Of a stretch of 36,085 nucleotides of DNA, positions 22,881 through 30,303 are shown in pieces. This DNA is from a virus. Positions within the stretch are counted from its first letter, which is position 1; each line of letters opens with the position of its first letter. The notes beneath the pieces are model-generated. The model was not told the origin of the DNA. It saw only the letters and a program-made list of their open reading frames with translations, and made no database searches. The stretch spans positions 1 to 36,085 of the IMG/VR virus record IMGVR_UViG_3300044701_005655. One strand, 5' to 3'. The position numbers and the translations under genes are program-made.

Positions 22881-23903
22881 ATGGTGTTTATGGAGAACTA
22901 CATTGCTTATCTTAAGGCAAACAAAATACATGGCACGGATTTCGTATTTGCGAACAACAAGTTCACGAGGTCGCTGTCCTTTCGACCAGGCATAGGAACA
23001 AAGCTAGCAGCAGTAGAGAAGATAGTAAAAGACTTCTCGCTGTTTGCGGGATCGGTTGGAGTGGCCACTGTTTCTGCTCACTACAATGACGGCAGAATAA
23101 AAATAGAATGGCTGCACACTCCTCTGGCCAGCAATAATTTGCCAGGAAAACCAGATTTCTACAGCGTGCCGCTCGGCATCACTACAAAAGGCGAAGCGCG
23201 AAACATTCACCTTCCCAAGGCACCGCATATTCTTGTTGCAGGTACTACTGGTAGCGGCAAAACTTACTGGATGCACGGCGCCATTAGATGGGCACTCAAG
23301 CAAGACATGCAGGTGTATGCAATCGATCCCAAGTGGGGCGAGTTTGTTGCGTACAGTAAAGATGCCAGATTCAGACACCTGACAGAAGATGAAGATATAT
23401 TGTCTACAGTCAATGACCTTGTGTCACGCATGGATCTGCGTTACCGGCGCATGGCCGAACTAAAGATGTCAGACATCGTGACGCTTAATCGGCTGTCTGG
23501 CAAAAAAATGGATCCAATACTACTTGTAGTGGACGAGCTAGCTGATCTTGTTGCAAAACACGGAGACAACTTCTTAAAACCGCTTCAGCGCCTTGCGCAA
23601 AAAGGCCGGGCAGCAGGCATACATATCATATGCGCTACCCAGGCTCCTACGGCAAAGCTACTGAATGGCGAACTAAAAGCAAACTTCCCTGTTCGCGTTG
23701 CGTTTAGAACAGCTTCTGCTGTTGCCAGCAGAGTTATTCTTGATGCGTCCGGTGCAGAGAATCTAGCTGGAGCAGGCGATGGCATCTGTATAGCCGAGGG
23801 CGGGGAGTGGGTAAGATTTCGGGGCTATGCCCTTGGAAACTCCCCTCTAGAGATAAAGCCAAAGTCAATCTGGCATATGCTGCGAGATATGGTGAGTAAA
23901 TGA
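22881..23903 (+). CDS. FtsK/SpoIIIE-like DNA translocase ATPase
   Basis: 340 aa. FtsK motor signatures: Walker A AGTTGSGKTYWMH (about 120-132), AIDPKWGEF, Walker B LLVVDELADL (about 213-222), then LQRLAQKGRAAGIHIICATQ and LKANFPVRVAFRTAS, ending with GAGDGICI. It lacks the membrane N-terminus and the winged-helix gamma domain of bacterial FtsK, so it is a soluble motor of minimal size. It could pump or remodel DNA, for instance in segregation, clearing or packaging-related steps. Its job in phages is not defined. It overlaps the next gene by ATGA. Confidence 0.88.
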   Translation: MVFMENYIAYLKANKIHGTDFVFANNKFTRSLSFRPGIGTKLAAVEKIVKDFSLFAGSVGVATVSAHYNDGRIKIEWLHTPLASNNLPGKPDFYSVPLGITTKGEARNIHLPKAPHILVAGTTGSGKTYWMHGAIRWALKQDMQVYAIDPKWGEFVAYSKDARFRHLTEDEDILSTVNDLVSRMDLRYRRMAELKMSDIVTLNRLSGKKMDPILLVVDELADLVAKHGDNFLKPLQRLAQKGRAAGIHIICATQAPTAKLLNGELKANFPVRVAFRTASAVASRVILDASGAENLAGAGDGICIAEGGEWVRFRGYALGNSPLEIKPKSIWHMLRDMVSK

Positions 23904-24295
23904 ATGTGAAGATAGCTTACGCCCTTATGAAAGAATTGCCGCTGCCGCGCTTGCTGGCAGCGCTAGAGAACGCTACAGAGCCGCCGCCTCCAGATATGAC
24001 AGAGGCCGCTGATAAGGTCAGCAAGCTTATTTATGGCTCCGCTGACAACGAGCAGCTGCTCCGCGACATAGCAAAGCTTCTTGTCACTACTCCCGCGCTA
24101 ACCGGCAGCATCATAATGCGGTCGCCTACAGTAGAGGGCTTGCTGGCAACGCAGGCAGTATCGCAGGCGATTGATCTGCTTAAAAATGCCGGCTTTGGTG
24201 CGCTGCATATAGCAGAGCAAAAAACAGAGCACCGCAGTCCGGTGCTCAGCAAGTTTCTCAAAATATGCCAGGAAGAGCTTTCTAACCGCCCATGA
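23900..24295 (+). CDS. Hypothetical protein
   Basis: 131 aa, ATGA overlap with the FtsK-like gene. Predicted all-helical, with a Pro-rich spacer (ATEPPPPDMTE). No recognised domain. Coupling to the translocase suggests a possible accessory role, but that is only positional. It ends immediately before the convergent minus-strand gene. Confidence 0.65.
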   Translation: MNVKIAYALMKELPLPRLLAALENATEPPPPDMTEAADKVSKLIYGSADNEQLLRDIAKLLVTTPALTGSIIMRSPTVEGLLATQAVSQAIDLLKNAGFGALHIAEQKTEHRSPVLSKFLKICQEELSNRP

Positions 24296-24625
24296 CTATT
24301 CCTCTATGTCGCCAGCGCCTTCTACCAGATCTTCGGTTGCGTCTTCCAGGTCCTGGTCGTCTTGAGCCAAACCCTCATCATCCGAGGCTGCAAGCAGGCC
24401 TTTTAGCTTGTTGCCGATGGCTTGCACTGGGTCTTCTTTGCTTTCTGGGGCTGGTTCGGGAGCGCTTGGCGGCATTTCTGCCGCAGGTTGAGCTGATGCC
24501 CCTGTATCTGGCGCTGCCGCAGCACCACCCATCTGTGCAACTAGGGCCTCTACCTTGGAAGCTTCATCGACTGGCGCCTCGTCTGCTGTCTTAAAGAGTC
24601 TAAAATCAAACACTGGATACCTCAT
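24296..24625 (-). CDS. Acidic low-complexity protein on the minus strand
   Basis: 109 aa from ATG 24625 (reverse). It begins MRYPVFDFRLFKTADEAP, then an Ala/Pro/Glu linker (PPSAPEPAPESKEDP), a short helix AIGNKLKGLLAAS and a very acidic tail. The + strand frame here is Leu/Pro/Arg-rich, as expected for the shadow of an acidic gene. The start shares CATG with the divergent + gene starting at 24624, and its stop abuts the preceding + gene. No SD is visible. Function unknown; acidic scaffold-like or binding protein is speculation. Confidence 0.6.
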   Translation of the reverse strand: MRYPVFDFRLFKTADEAPVDEASKVEALVAQMGGAAAAPDTGASAQPAAEMPPSAPEPAPESKEDPVQAIGNKLKGLLAASDDEGLAQDDQDLEDATEDLVEGAGDIEE

Positions 24626-24941
24626 GAGTGAAAACGAAGAACTATCTCTATATTCCTCTGCAAAAGAATTGAGCAAGAAAAAGCTGCTCGAAGGCATTAT
24701 TTCTCACATCTCTGATCCGGGATTTGACATAATCAACTTCGCCAGACTGCTTGAGCAGGACGACGGCGGTGAAAATGGACTAAATCCACTGCATTCTGTA
24801 TTTACACAACACAATGTGCAACAGGCTAAAAAATTCTTAAGGGCAGTAGAATTGCTTGATGAATATTTTGCTTCGCTGCCCGAAGAAGCGCCAGCAGCTG
24901 ATGGGGAAGAAATTGTTGCGGAGGTAACTGACGATGAGTGA
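24624..24941 (+). CDS. Hypothetical protein
   Basis: 105 aa from ATG 24624, with a weak GGA about 6 bases upstream. Acidic and helical (MSENEELSLYSSAKELSKKK opening, acidic tail [11 protein letters not shown]). No motif recognised. Starts back-to-back with the minus-strand acidic protein and overlaps the next gene by 8 bases. Confidence 0.7.
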   Translation: MSENEELSLYSSAKELSKKKLLEGIISHISDPGFDIINFARLLEQDDGGENGLNPLHSVFTQHNVQQAKKFLRAVELLDEYFASLPEEAPAADGEEIVAEVTDDE

Positions 24942-25287
24942 GGAGCTGGTCGAAGGGCGCAGGGTTCGTGTATATCGAAACCTGCACACAGGAAACTTCT
25001 CTGTACAGTGCGTAAAAAGCGGACTAGTTATTGCGCGTGTTGCGCAGATTGCATTGCAAGGCGCTACATTTGTGGTCAGGCCGGCTGGACACGCAAAGGT
25101 GCTTGCGGAAAAGAAGAAGAATGTACATGCATTTGTGGTAGGCACCATCTCCTCTGCGAGCAGCGCAAACCGCACGCAGGTGAGTTATAATCCGTATAAA
25201 GCTGCTTACTTCTGGGTTGGTGACACTGACTGTAGGATAGACTCAGCCGAACAAGTTCTTTTGGCAGACAACAAGATTTATATTTGA
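24934..25287 (+). CDS. Conserved phage protein of unknown function
   Basis: 117 aa. The segments [32 protein letters not shown] and [11 protein letters not shown] recall a small protein seen in many phages (Y-RNLH...W/FSV, F-V-PAG--KV, NVHAFV). Its function is not known to me. SD GAGG lies before ATG 24934, within the previous gene. The IF-1-like gene follows after 10 bases. Confidence 0.7.
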   Translation: MSEELVEGRRVRVYRNLHTGNFSVQCVKSGLVIARVAQIALQGATFVVRPAGHAKVLAEKKKNVHAFVVGTISSASSANRTQVSYNPYKAAYFWVGDTDCRIDSAEQVLLADNKIYI

Positions 25288-25297
25288 AAGGAAATTC

Positions 25298-25528
25298 ATG
25301 GACAATAATAGCGACAAGGTAAAGCTTACTGGCTTAGTAACCGGCGTCAACAACTCAATCATTTTTGTAGAGGTTCAGCACGGTGATCGGCGCTTTAATA
25401 TTACTGCTTATCCGGGCGGAAAACTGCGCAAAAACTCTATCATGATAACCATAGGCGATACCGTGGACCTTGAGGTTAGCCCGTATGACTTGACTAAAGG
25501 CAGGATCGTCTACCGGCACGCCAAGTGA
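25298..25528 (+). CDS. infA: Translation initiation factor IF-1-like protein
   Basis: 76 aa, the length of bacterial IF-1 (about 72). The C-terminal half follows IF-1 almost position by position: GGKLRKNSI corresponds to the GKMRKNYI motif, and [16 protein letters not shown] to TPYDLSKGRIVFRSR. The N-terminal half fits the S1/OB strand pattern ([17 protein letters not shown]). IF-1 binds the 30S A site during initiation. The key K-x-RKN and KGRIV-R residues are kept, so ribosome binding is plausible. SD AGGAA precedes ATG. Overlaps the next GTG by 4 bases. Confidence 0.9.
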   Translation: MDNNSDKVKLTGLVTGVNNSIIFVEVQHGDRRFNITAYPGGKLRKNSIMITIGDTVDLEVSPYDLTKGRIVYRHAK

Positions 25529-25746
25529 TAGACGCCGTCATCGCTGATGCAGCTCATGCCGAAGCTGCCGGATTGCGGTCGACTAAGATACTAAAGCATA
25601 TAACGCACATCTTGCAGAACTCAGGCGAGGGCGAATATGCCGCTCTATTCGCCTATCTGCAAGAGTTGCAATCAGCAGAAAAACAAGACAACCTAGCGCT
25701 AGGCCTAGTAAAGTATTACCTAATCCAAAGCAGGGAGCAATGCTAA
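25525..25746 (+). CDS. Small hypothetical helical protein
   Basis: 73 aa from GTG 25525, overlapping the IF-1 stop. Predicted all-alpha ([29 protein letters not shown]). No motif recognised. No separate SD, so expression probably depends on the upstream IF-1-like gene. Its 3' end overlaps the next gene by 7 bases. Confidence 0.6.
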   Translation: MIDAVIADAAHAEAAGLRSTKILKHITHILQNSGEGEYAALFAYLQELQSAEKQDNLALGLVKYYLIQSREQC

Positions 25747-26591
25747 AACCAGACAACATAAAGCTTGTAGACGAAGTACACAATATATTCCAGGCCATGC
25801 GTCCTACGTTTCTTTACGTGGCTCGCGGCTATAGAATTCCAAATATTAACAGCTATGTCGACGAGTGGCTGGCCCGGGCCTTCTTTATTGCAAAGAAGTT
25901 TGATGATGGCGAGCTGCACAGGAAAGCCCTATCTGAATCTGGCCTTGACGAGGCAGAAGATTCCGACTCAGAAGTGGACTTTCTAAAACTATTCAGGGCT
26001 TACCTAAAGACATCTTTCAAGAATGACTTGAATCGTGATTATGGCAAGCGACAAAAGACGGTCGCAATAGAAGACATGATTGCCCGGCCTAGTTCGTCAG
26101 GCGAGCAGTGGTCTGCATCTGATCGCTCTATTGAAGGCGCCACCCTGCAGCCAAACATCGCATCAGATTCTGCTAACATTCCAGATATGCTGGAAATCGT
26201 TTGCTCTGATCTTGATAAAGCGCACAAAGACGAAGAGTTTGCGGCAGACCGCGTAAATGTTATATTCTATGGCGCACTGCGTTCCGCACTGATCGGCCTT
26301 GGCCAGATTTGGATGCAGGATCCGGTCATACCAAACTTCACGTCAACACAGAACAAAGACTACTTCGATCCAGACTTCCGAACAATGCTCACGCCGCGTG
26401 TAATGCTATATATGGCAGAGGCCGCGATTGCAGAAGATTCGCCGCTAGTTGCTAGCAAAGTGGCAGACATATGCTTAAGCCATGCTGGCATGGCTCTTCA
26501 GCGCAGAATGTACCGGTATTTTTTCGATTACCAAGGCGGTCTGCAAAAACGGATTCCGCGGTTCAGGGCCGCAAAAAAGAAGGAAAAATGA
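25740..26591 (+). CDS. Hypothetical protein, possibly sigma-factor-like
   Basis: 283 aa, ATG 25740 with GGGAG upstream in the previous gene. Residues about 10-115 are helical. SYVDEWLARAFFIAKKFDD followed by FLKLFRAYLKTSFKNDLNRDYGKR loosely recalls region 2 of sigma70-type factors (helix with Asp-Glu, then an aromatic/basic F-x2-YL---F-NDL-R helix and an acidic loop). No region 4 is obvious. The C-terminus is basic (RIPRFRAAKKKEK). This is a weak structural impression; an unrelated DNA-associated protein is equally possible. Confidence 0.65.
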   Translation: MLKPDNIKLVDEVHNIFQAMRPTFLYVARGYRIPNINSYVDEWLARAFFIAKKFDDGELHRKALSESGLDEAEDSDSEVDFLKLFRAYLKTSFKNDLNRDYGKRQKTVAIEDMIARPSSSGEQWSASDRSIEGATLQPNIASDSANIPDMLEIVCSDLDKAHKDEEFAADRVNVIFYGALRSALIGLGQIWMQDPVIPNFTSTQNKDYFDPDFRTMLTPRVMLYMAEAAIAEDSPLVASKVADICLSHAGMALQRRMYRYFFDYQGGLQKRIPRFRAAKKKEK

Positions 26592-26845
26592 AATACTTTG
26601 GCCTAAGCAAAAAAGAACTCAAGCAAATTGTTGATAACATCCATCCCGAGGGCTGGATCGAGAGCCGATCTGCTGATTCCAAAAAAGCGTCTTTTGAGCC
26701 ATCTGCCGACCAGCTGGAGGCAGTAAGAGTTCATTTGGAAACGATTTTCAAACTAGATAAACGCAAAGAGTACTTGCAGCAGCTAATAGATAGGCTACGA
26801 CCAGAAGTAGAAGGCAAGACAACAGGCAGCCCGCGCCGGGCCTAA
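26588..26845 (+). CDS. Small hypothetical protein
   Basis: 85 aa from ATG 26588 (ATGA overlap, SD AAGGA directly upstream). Basic and helical: MKYFGLSKKELKQIVDNIHP and FKLDKRKEYLQQLIDRLRP. The last residues (GSPRRA) and the TAA stop are supplied by repeat copy 6. No family recognised. Confidence 0.7.
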   Translation: MKYFGLSKKELKQIVDNIHPEGWIESRSADSKKASFEPSADQLEAVRVHLETIFKLDKRKEYLQQLIDRLRPEVEGKTTGSPRRA

Positions 26846-26878
26846 AGGCGGCCCCTGCCGATCTAGAAGGGCGCCGGA
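26822..26878 (+). repeat. Dispersed hairpin cassette, copy 6 (contains upstream stop)
   Basis: The most diverged copy. GGGC/GCCC surrounds CTAAAGGCG, then GATCTAG (one change from GATCCTG) at 13 nt, then GGGCGCCGGAG, whose last four bases are the SD of the gene at 26885. The TAA within CCTAAAG is the stop codon of the upstream gene. Confidence 0.75.
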
Positions 26879-26884
26879 GCGAAG

Positions 26885-27244
26885 ATGCTGAACGAAGCAG
26901 ACATAATAAATATAGCAAATACTTACTTGGATGCTTATCGTGGCGTACTCGTAATTGATCCGTTATTGCGCTTTAGCGTAAGAACAGTTGGCTCCGGCCC
27001 TGTTGCTGAAACGCTAAAAGACGCAAATAGCAAGCTTAGCTGGGTGCTTCAGCTAAATGCAAATCAGCACAGCACCATAGAGGATGTGCGAGATTCAGCA
27101 ATTGAGTTCCTGGCGAATATAATGCTAGTGGATATGGATTTGCTTGAAGGCGATCTTGTAAAAGACATTAAAGAGAGAATAAGCTGTAGGCTTTTCTGCG
27201 CACTCCAAAACATGCTGCCGGACCTAGCGGACGAGGAAGAATGA
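26885..27244 (+). CDS. Hypothetical protein
   Basis: 119 aa from ATG 26885, SD GGAG provided by repeat copy 6. Mixed helical protein (MLNEADIINIANTYLDAYRG opening), with an acidic C-terminus (LADEEE). No motif recognised. It overlaps the next gene by ATGA. Confidence 0.7.
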   Translation: MLNEADIINIANTYLDAYRGVLVIDPLLRFSVRTVGSGPVAETLKDANSKLSWVLQLNANQHSTIEDVRDSAIEFLANIMLVDMDLLEGDLVKDIKERISCRLFCALQNMLPDLADEEE

Positions 27245-27432
27245 AAAACGTACAAATTGCAAATCTGGTGTGCGTTGAATGGGATCGTGAGAACGACAAA
27301 GTCTTCCTGAAGTTCGAGGTATTTGATAGCAAGTACAAAGATTTTGCGCTGCGCGTTGCTGGCCGCGACGACGTCTCTCTGAATTTAATTGGCGAGCGAC
27401 TGGAGGCCCAGTTGCCTGATGAGGAGGCATAA
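27241..27432 (+). CDS. Small hypothetical protein
   Basis: 63 aa, ATGA overlap with the previous gene. Beta-rich pattern (NLVCVEWDRENDKVFLKFEV) with a short acidic end. Its 3' end carries AGGAGG, the SD of the zinc-ribbon gene starting at the last base of its stop. Function unknown. Confidence 0.65.
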   Translation: MKNVQIANLVCVEWDRENDKVFLKFEVFDSKYKDFALRVAGRDDVSLNLIGERLEAQLPDEEA

Positions 27433-27767
27433 TGCCACAGTATCTCTACCGCTGCGATAAGTGCGGCTTCAGCAAAAAGCACTACTTTAATCACGACAGC
27501 AAGCGTACAGTTAGCTGCAGCAAGTGCGGCGAAGTCGAGGCGTATACTCGCAGGATTGGAACGTTTAATACGCATGTTAATTACCAGACTATGGCCGAGA
27601 TCATGGAGAATGAGATTGACCCCCTGGTTAATCGCACCTACGAGAAGATTGGTACCGAGTTGGTCAATGGCGACGTGCAGACTCTACAGAATCTAGTAGG
27701 CGATCAGAAGATGAAAGACACATTCTACGAGGACGACACTTGGGTTGATCCTCTTGATATTCCATGA
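27432..27767 (+). CDS. Zinc-ribbon protein (FmdB-like N-terminus)
   Basis: 111 aa, strong SD AGGAGG four bases before ATG. Residues 1-40 form a zinc ribbon: YRCDKCG and SCSKCG (two CxxC pairs), with Y-Y/F-C spacing like the FmdB family of putative regulatory zinc ribbons. The C-terminal 70 residues are acidic and helical. A role in binding nucleic acid or protein is inference. Confidence 0.75.
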   Translation: MPQYLYRCDKCGFSKKHYFNHDSKRTVSCSKCGEVEAYTRRIGTFNTHVNYQTMAEIMENEIDPLVNRTYEKIGTELVNGDVQTLQNLVGDQKMKDTFYEDDTWVDPLDIP

Positions 27768-28198
27768 TCTCTGCAAAGCACTTAGCGAAATACCTTTATA
27801 TAGCCGACCAGGCGATATGCTGCGATATATGCAGCAAGGACACATGGACGGCAGAACTAGAAGAAGACGACATCTATCTTCGCCAGCTTTGGCATGATGC
27901 CTCGTGCCCGCTTCAAGCCAGAGCAGATGTATACGCTGCATGGGGAAGCGAGCGAGAGAGCCGCTCTATGCCATGGCGCGGAACAGTACGCGCACACGTA
28001 ATGCAAATAAAAAACTCGCGTGTGCACACTCTGTGGCTATATACGCATGATGGCAAACGCTACCGCCTGTGCCCGCTATCTGAGTCGGGCCTAGAAGACG
28101 CAGATCCCTGCCTACTTGATGGCAGAGAGGTCGATGTAGTGGGCCATGCAGTAAACGGCGAAACACTTTATTTTTCAATGATGATATCGAGGTTTTAA
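27764..28198 (+). CDS. Hypothetical protein
   Basis: 144 aa, ATGA overlap with the zinc-ribbon gene. It has an N-terminal CCDIC pair, an acidic segment, and a C-terminal part with alternating hydrophobics (VHTLWLYTHDGKRYRLCPL; REVDVVGHAVNGETLYFSM) suggesting an OB-like beta fold. No firm family. Confidence 0.65.
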   Translation: MISAKHLAKYLYIADQAICCDICSKDTWTAELEEDDIYLRQLWHDASCPLQARADVYAAWGSERESRSMPWRGTVRAHVMQIKNSRVHTLWLYTHDGKRYRLCPLSESGLEDADPCLLDGREVDVVGHAVNGETLYFSMMISRF

Positions 28199-28200
28199 AT

Positions 28201-28713
28201 ATGAGCACACAAGAAAAGCCTGTTTTCCACTTCTGCCGTTCGACGCTTAGCCCTCACATTGATGCGTCATTCTTGCCTAAAAAGCAGAATGAAGCCGATA
28301 CCGGGTTCGATGTGCGAGCGGTTATTCTTGACGAGAACGGCGAACCTGGGTCGCTTACCTTGCAGCCAGATCAGGCTGTTAAAATTGATCTAGGCGTTCG
28401 CGTAATCGCTCCGCCCGGATGGTGGTTGCAGCTTAATCCGCGCAGCAGCACCTTTACCAAGCTGCATCTCGCGTGCCTTGTGGGCGTAGTAGACAATGGC
28501 TACGAAGGCCCGATGATGCTAGCCGGCAAGTATCTGCCACCATCAAATGAAACAGTAACAATTAAACACGGCGACCGAGTCGGTCAGCTTATTCCAATGC
28601 GCCTTGAACAGATGGATGCGCGTTGGGTTTCTGAAGAAGAGTTTGACTTGCTTAGTCGTGCCCGCAACAATACTCGTGGCACGGGTGGTTTTGGTAGCAG
28701 CGGAACAAACTGA
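28201..28713 (+). CDS. dut: dUTPase (trimeric type)
   Basis: 170 aa. All five trimeric dUTPase motifs in order: ADTGFDVRA (1), NPRSSTF (2), GVVDNGYEGPMM (3, with the catalytic Asp and the base-stacking Tyr), GDRVGQLIPM (4) and RGTGGFGSSGTN (5, the flexible P-loop-like tail). Motif 2 has Ser-Ser where Ser-Gly is commoner. Hydrolyses dUTP to dUMP and PPi, lowering uracil incorporation and feeding dTMP synthesis. The gene starts two bases after the previous stop. Confidence 0.93.
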   Translation: MSTQEKPVFHFCRSTLSPHIDASFLPKKQNEADTGFDVRAVILDENGEPGSLTLQPDQAVKIDLGVRVIAPPGWWLQLNPRSSTFTKLHLACLVGVVDNGYEGPMMLAGKYLPPSNETVTIKHGDRVGQLIPMRLEQMDARWVSEEEFDLLSRARNNTRGTGGFGSSGTN

Positions 28714-28731
28714 AGGGCCAGAGGCAGGAAT

Positions 28732-30303
28732 TTGAAACCCCTAAAAGAGTACTACCCATTTCCTGCTTTTCGCCCAGGCGTAGAAGAGCTGCTAGATAAT
28801 CTGGATAGCAACGAGAACAAGAAATACTTCATTATTCGCGGCCGCACAGGCAGTGGAAAATCTGGCATAGCAGTTGCCCTCTCTCGCCGGCACGAAGCGC
28901 ATATTCTTACTGCGACCAAGTTGCTGCAAGATCAATATGCTGGTACTCCGGTATTTAATGCAGAATTTGTGCTCAAGGGCAAGAGCAACTACTCATGCAC
29001 GATATCTGGCGGCAGTATGTCTGATGCGCCATGCGGAAGCAAGAAGTTGCTTCAGCTAGGCAAGGCAAAATACAACCTGCCCGAGAACAACCAGGCCGAA
29101 TTACGGCAGGCCTGTGCCAATAACAATCGTTGCGAATATTACCAGAAGAAGTATGCTTTACCGCATACTGCTGGAGGTATCCTTAACTACGATCTCGCTT
29201 TTTCTAGTGCCTTTACCGGAAAAGCGATCATCCTAGACGAGGCACACAACTTCATAGACAAGGTCCTGGACTTCTATTCGCTTGAGATTCCTACTAAGCG
29301 GATTATTGCCCTGCTGAAGATAAAGGATCTGCCTAATCAGACTAATTACGTAGACTGGTTAAAGCGGGTACGAGGCGCAGCGGCGATTCGAGCAGAGGTA
29401 TCATCGGATGCCAAGACGATAGAGCAGTGCAAGCAAATTGCAGATCGGGTTTCTGCCATTCTTCAAGAGGCGCGCTTGCCGGGCGACTTCTATGTTGACT
29501 CGGAAAACGACAAGGTTCAGATCAAACCTATTTACCCGCACAGTATTGCTCACAAGTTCCTCTCGCGGTTTGAAAAAATATTCTTTCTATCCGCGACCAT
29601 AGATGCTAAATTTGCGCAGGTACTGGGGCTTGACGGCGAGCTGACGGCAGAATTTAATCTGGAGTCTACTTTTCCCGTAGAGAATCGGCCGATTTACTTT
29701 CCAAAAGATATCCCTACGATAAATTACTCTACAAAATTCGAGCGGGAGCTGCCAGCTATAAAGCTGCTGGATGCCATCTTAGAGCGCCATAAAGAGCAGC
29801 GTGGGATTATACATACCTCGAATTACAGAGTCTTTAATGCCTTGCAGCTTATGTATGGCACCAACAAGCGCTTCACATGGGTCGAGCAGGGCGCAAACAA
29901 AAGCTTAGCCTTGTCTGCACACAAGGCTCAGTCAGACTCCGTACTGGTGAGCCCATCCATGATGGAAGGCGTAGATCTAGCAGGGGACCTGGGCAGATTC
30001 CAAGTAATATTGAAGCTGCCATTTCCTGCGCGATCTGACTATATGGAAGCGCTTAATAATGCTATGCCAGGAATATATGAGATGGCGACCCGCAATGCGC
30101 TTGTGCAGGCATATGGTCGCGCGGTAAGATCGGAAGATGACTGGGCTCATACATATGTACTTGACGGCAGCTTGCGATTCATGCTGGAAAGCATTGATTC
30201 ATATTTTGCCAAGGCAGTGCGCATGGGAGCTTGGGAAAAGTTGAGGGCGGCTTTGCAGTCTGGCGCTATTGGCCAAGACATCAAGGCACAGCAGGAGAAG
30301 TGA
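28732..30303 (+). CDS. SF2 helicase, XPD/DinG-like with Fe-S cysteines
   Basis: 523 aa from TTG 28732, chosen for the GGCAGGA SD just upstream. Motif I GRTGSGKS (37-44). An inserted domain has four Cys (89, 101, 128, 134) between motifs I and II, the arrangement of the 4Fe-4S domain of XPD/DinG. Motif II DEAH (169-172). FFLSATID is motif III. C-terminal RecA-like domain: GIIHTSNY, VLVSPSMMEGVDLAGD, and QAYGRAVRSEDD (motif VI). Such enzymes unwind 5'-3' on DNA. It probably serves phage recombination or replication, by analogy to T4 helicases of other families. Overlaps the next start by one base. Confidence 0.88.
   Translation: MKPLKEYYPFPAFRPGVEELLDNLDSNENKKYFIIRGRTGSGKSGIAVALSRRHEAHILTATKLLQDQYAGTPVFNAEFVLKGKSNYSCTISGGSMSDAPCGSKKLLQLGKAKYNLPENNQAELRQACANNNRCEYYQKKYALPHTAGGILNYDLAFSSAFTGKAIILDEAHNFIDKVLDFYSLEIPTKRIIALLKIKDLPNQTNYVDWLKRVRGAAAIRAEVSSDAKTIEQCKQIADRVSAILQEARLPGDFYVDSENDKVQIKPIYPHSIAHKFLSRFEKIFFLSATIDAKFAQVLGLDGELTAEFNLESTFPVENRPIYFPKDIPTINYSTKFERELPAIKLLDAILERHKEQRGIIHTSNYRVFNALQLMYGTNKRFTWVEQGANKSLALSAHKAQSDSVLVSPSMMEGVDLAGDLGRFQVILKLPFPARSDYMEALNNAMPGIYEMATRNALVQAYGRAVRSEDDWAHTYVLDGSLRFMLESIDSYFAKAVRMGAWEKLRAALQSGAIGQDIKAQQEK

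Noticed and set aside
24292-24594. 100-codon + strand frame, Leu/Pro/Arg-rich
   Set aside because: This is what the complement of an acidic Ala/Glu/Asp-rich gene looks like; the minus-strand protein is the natural reading.
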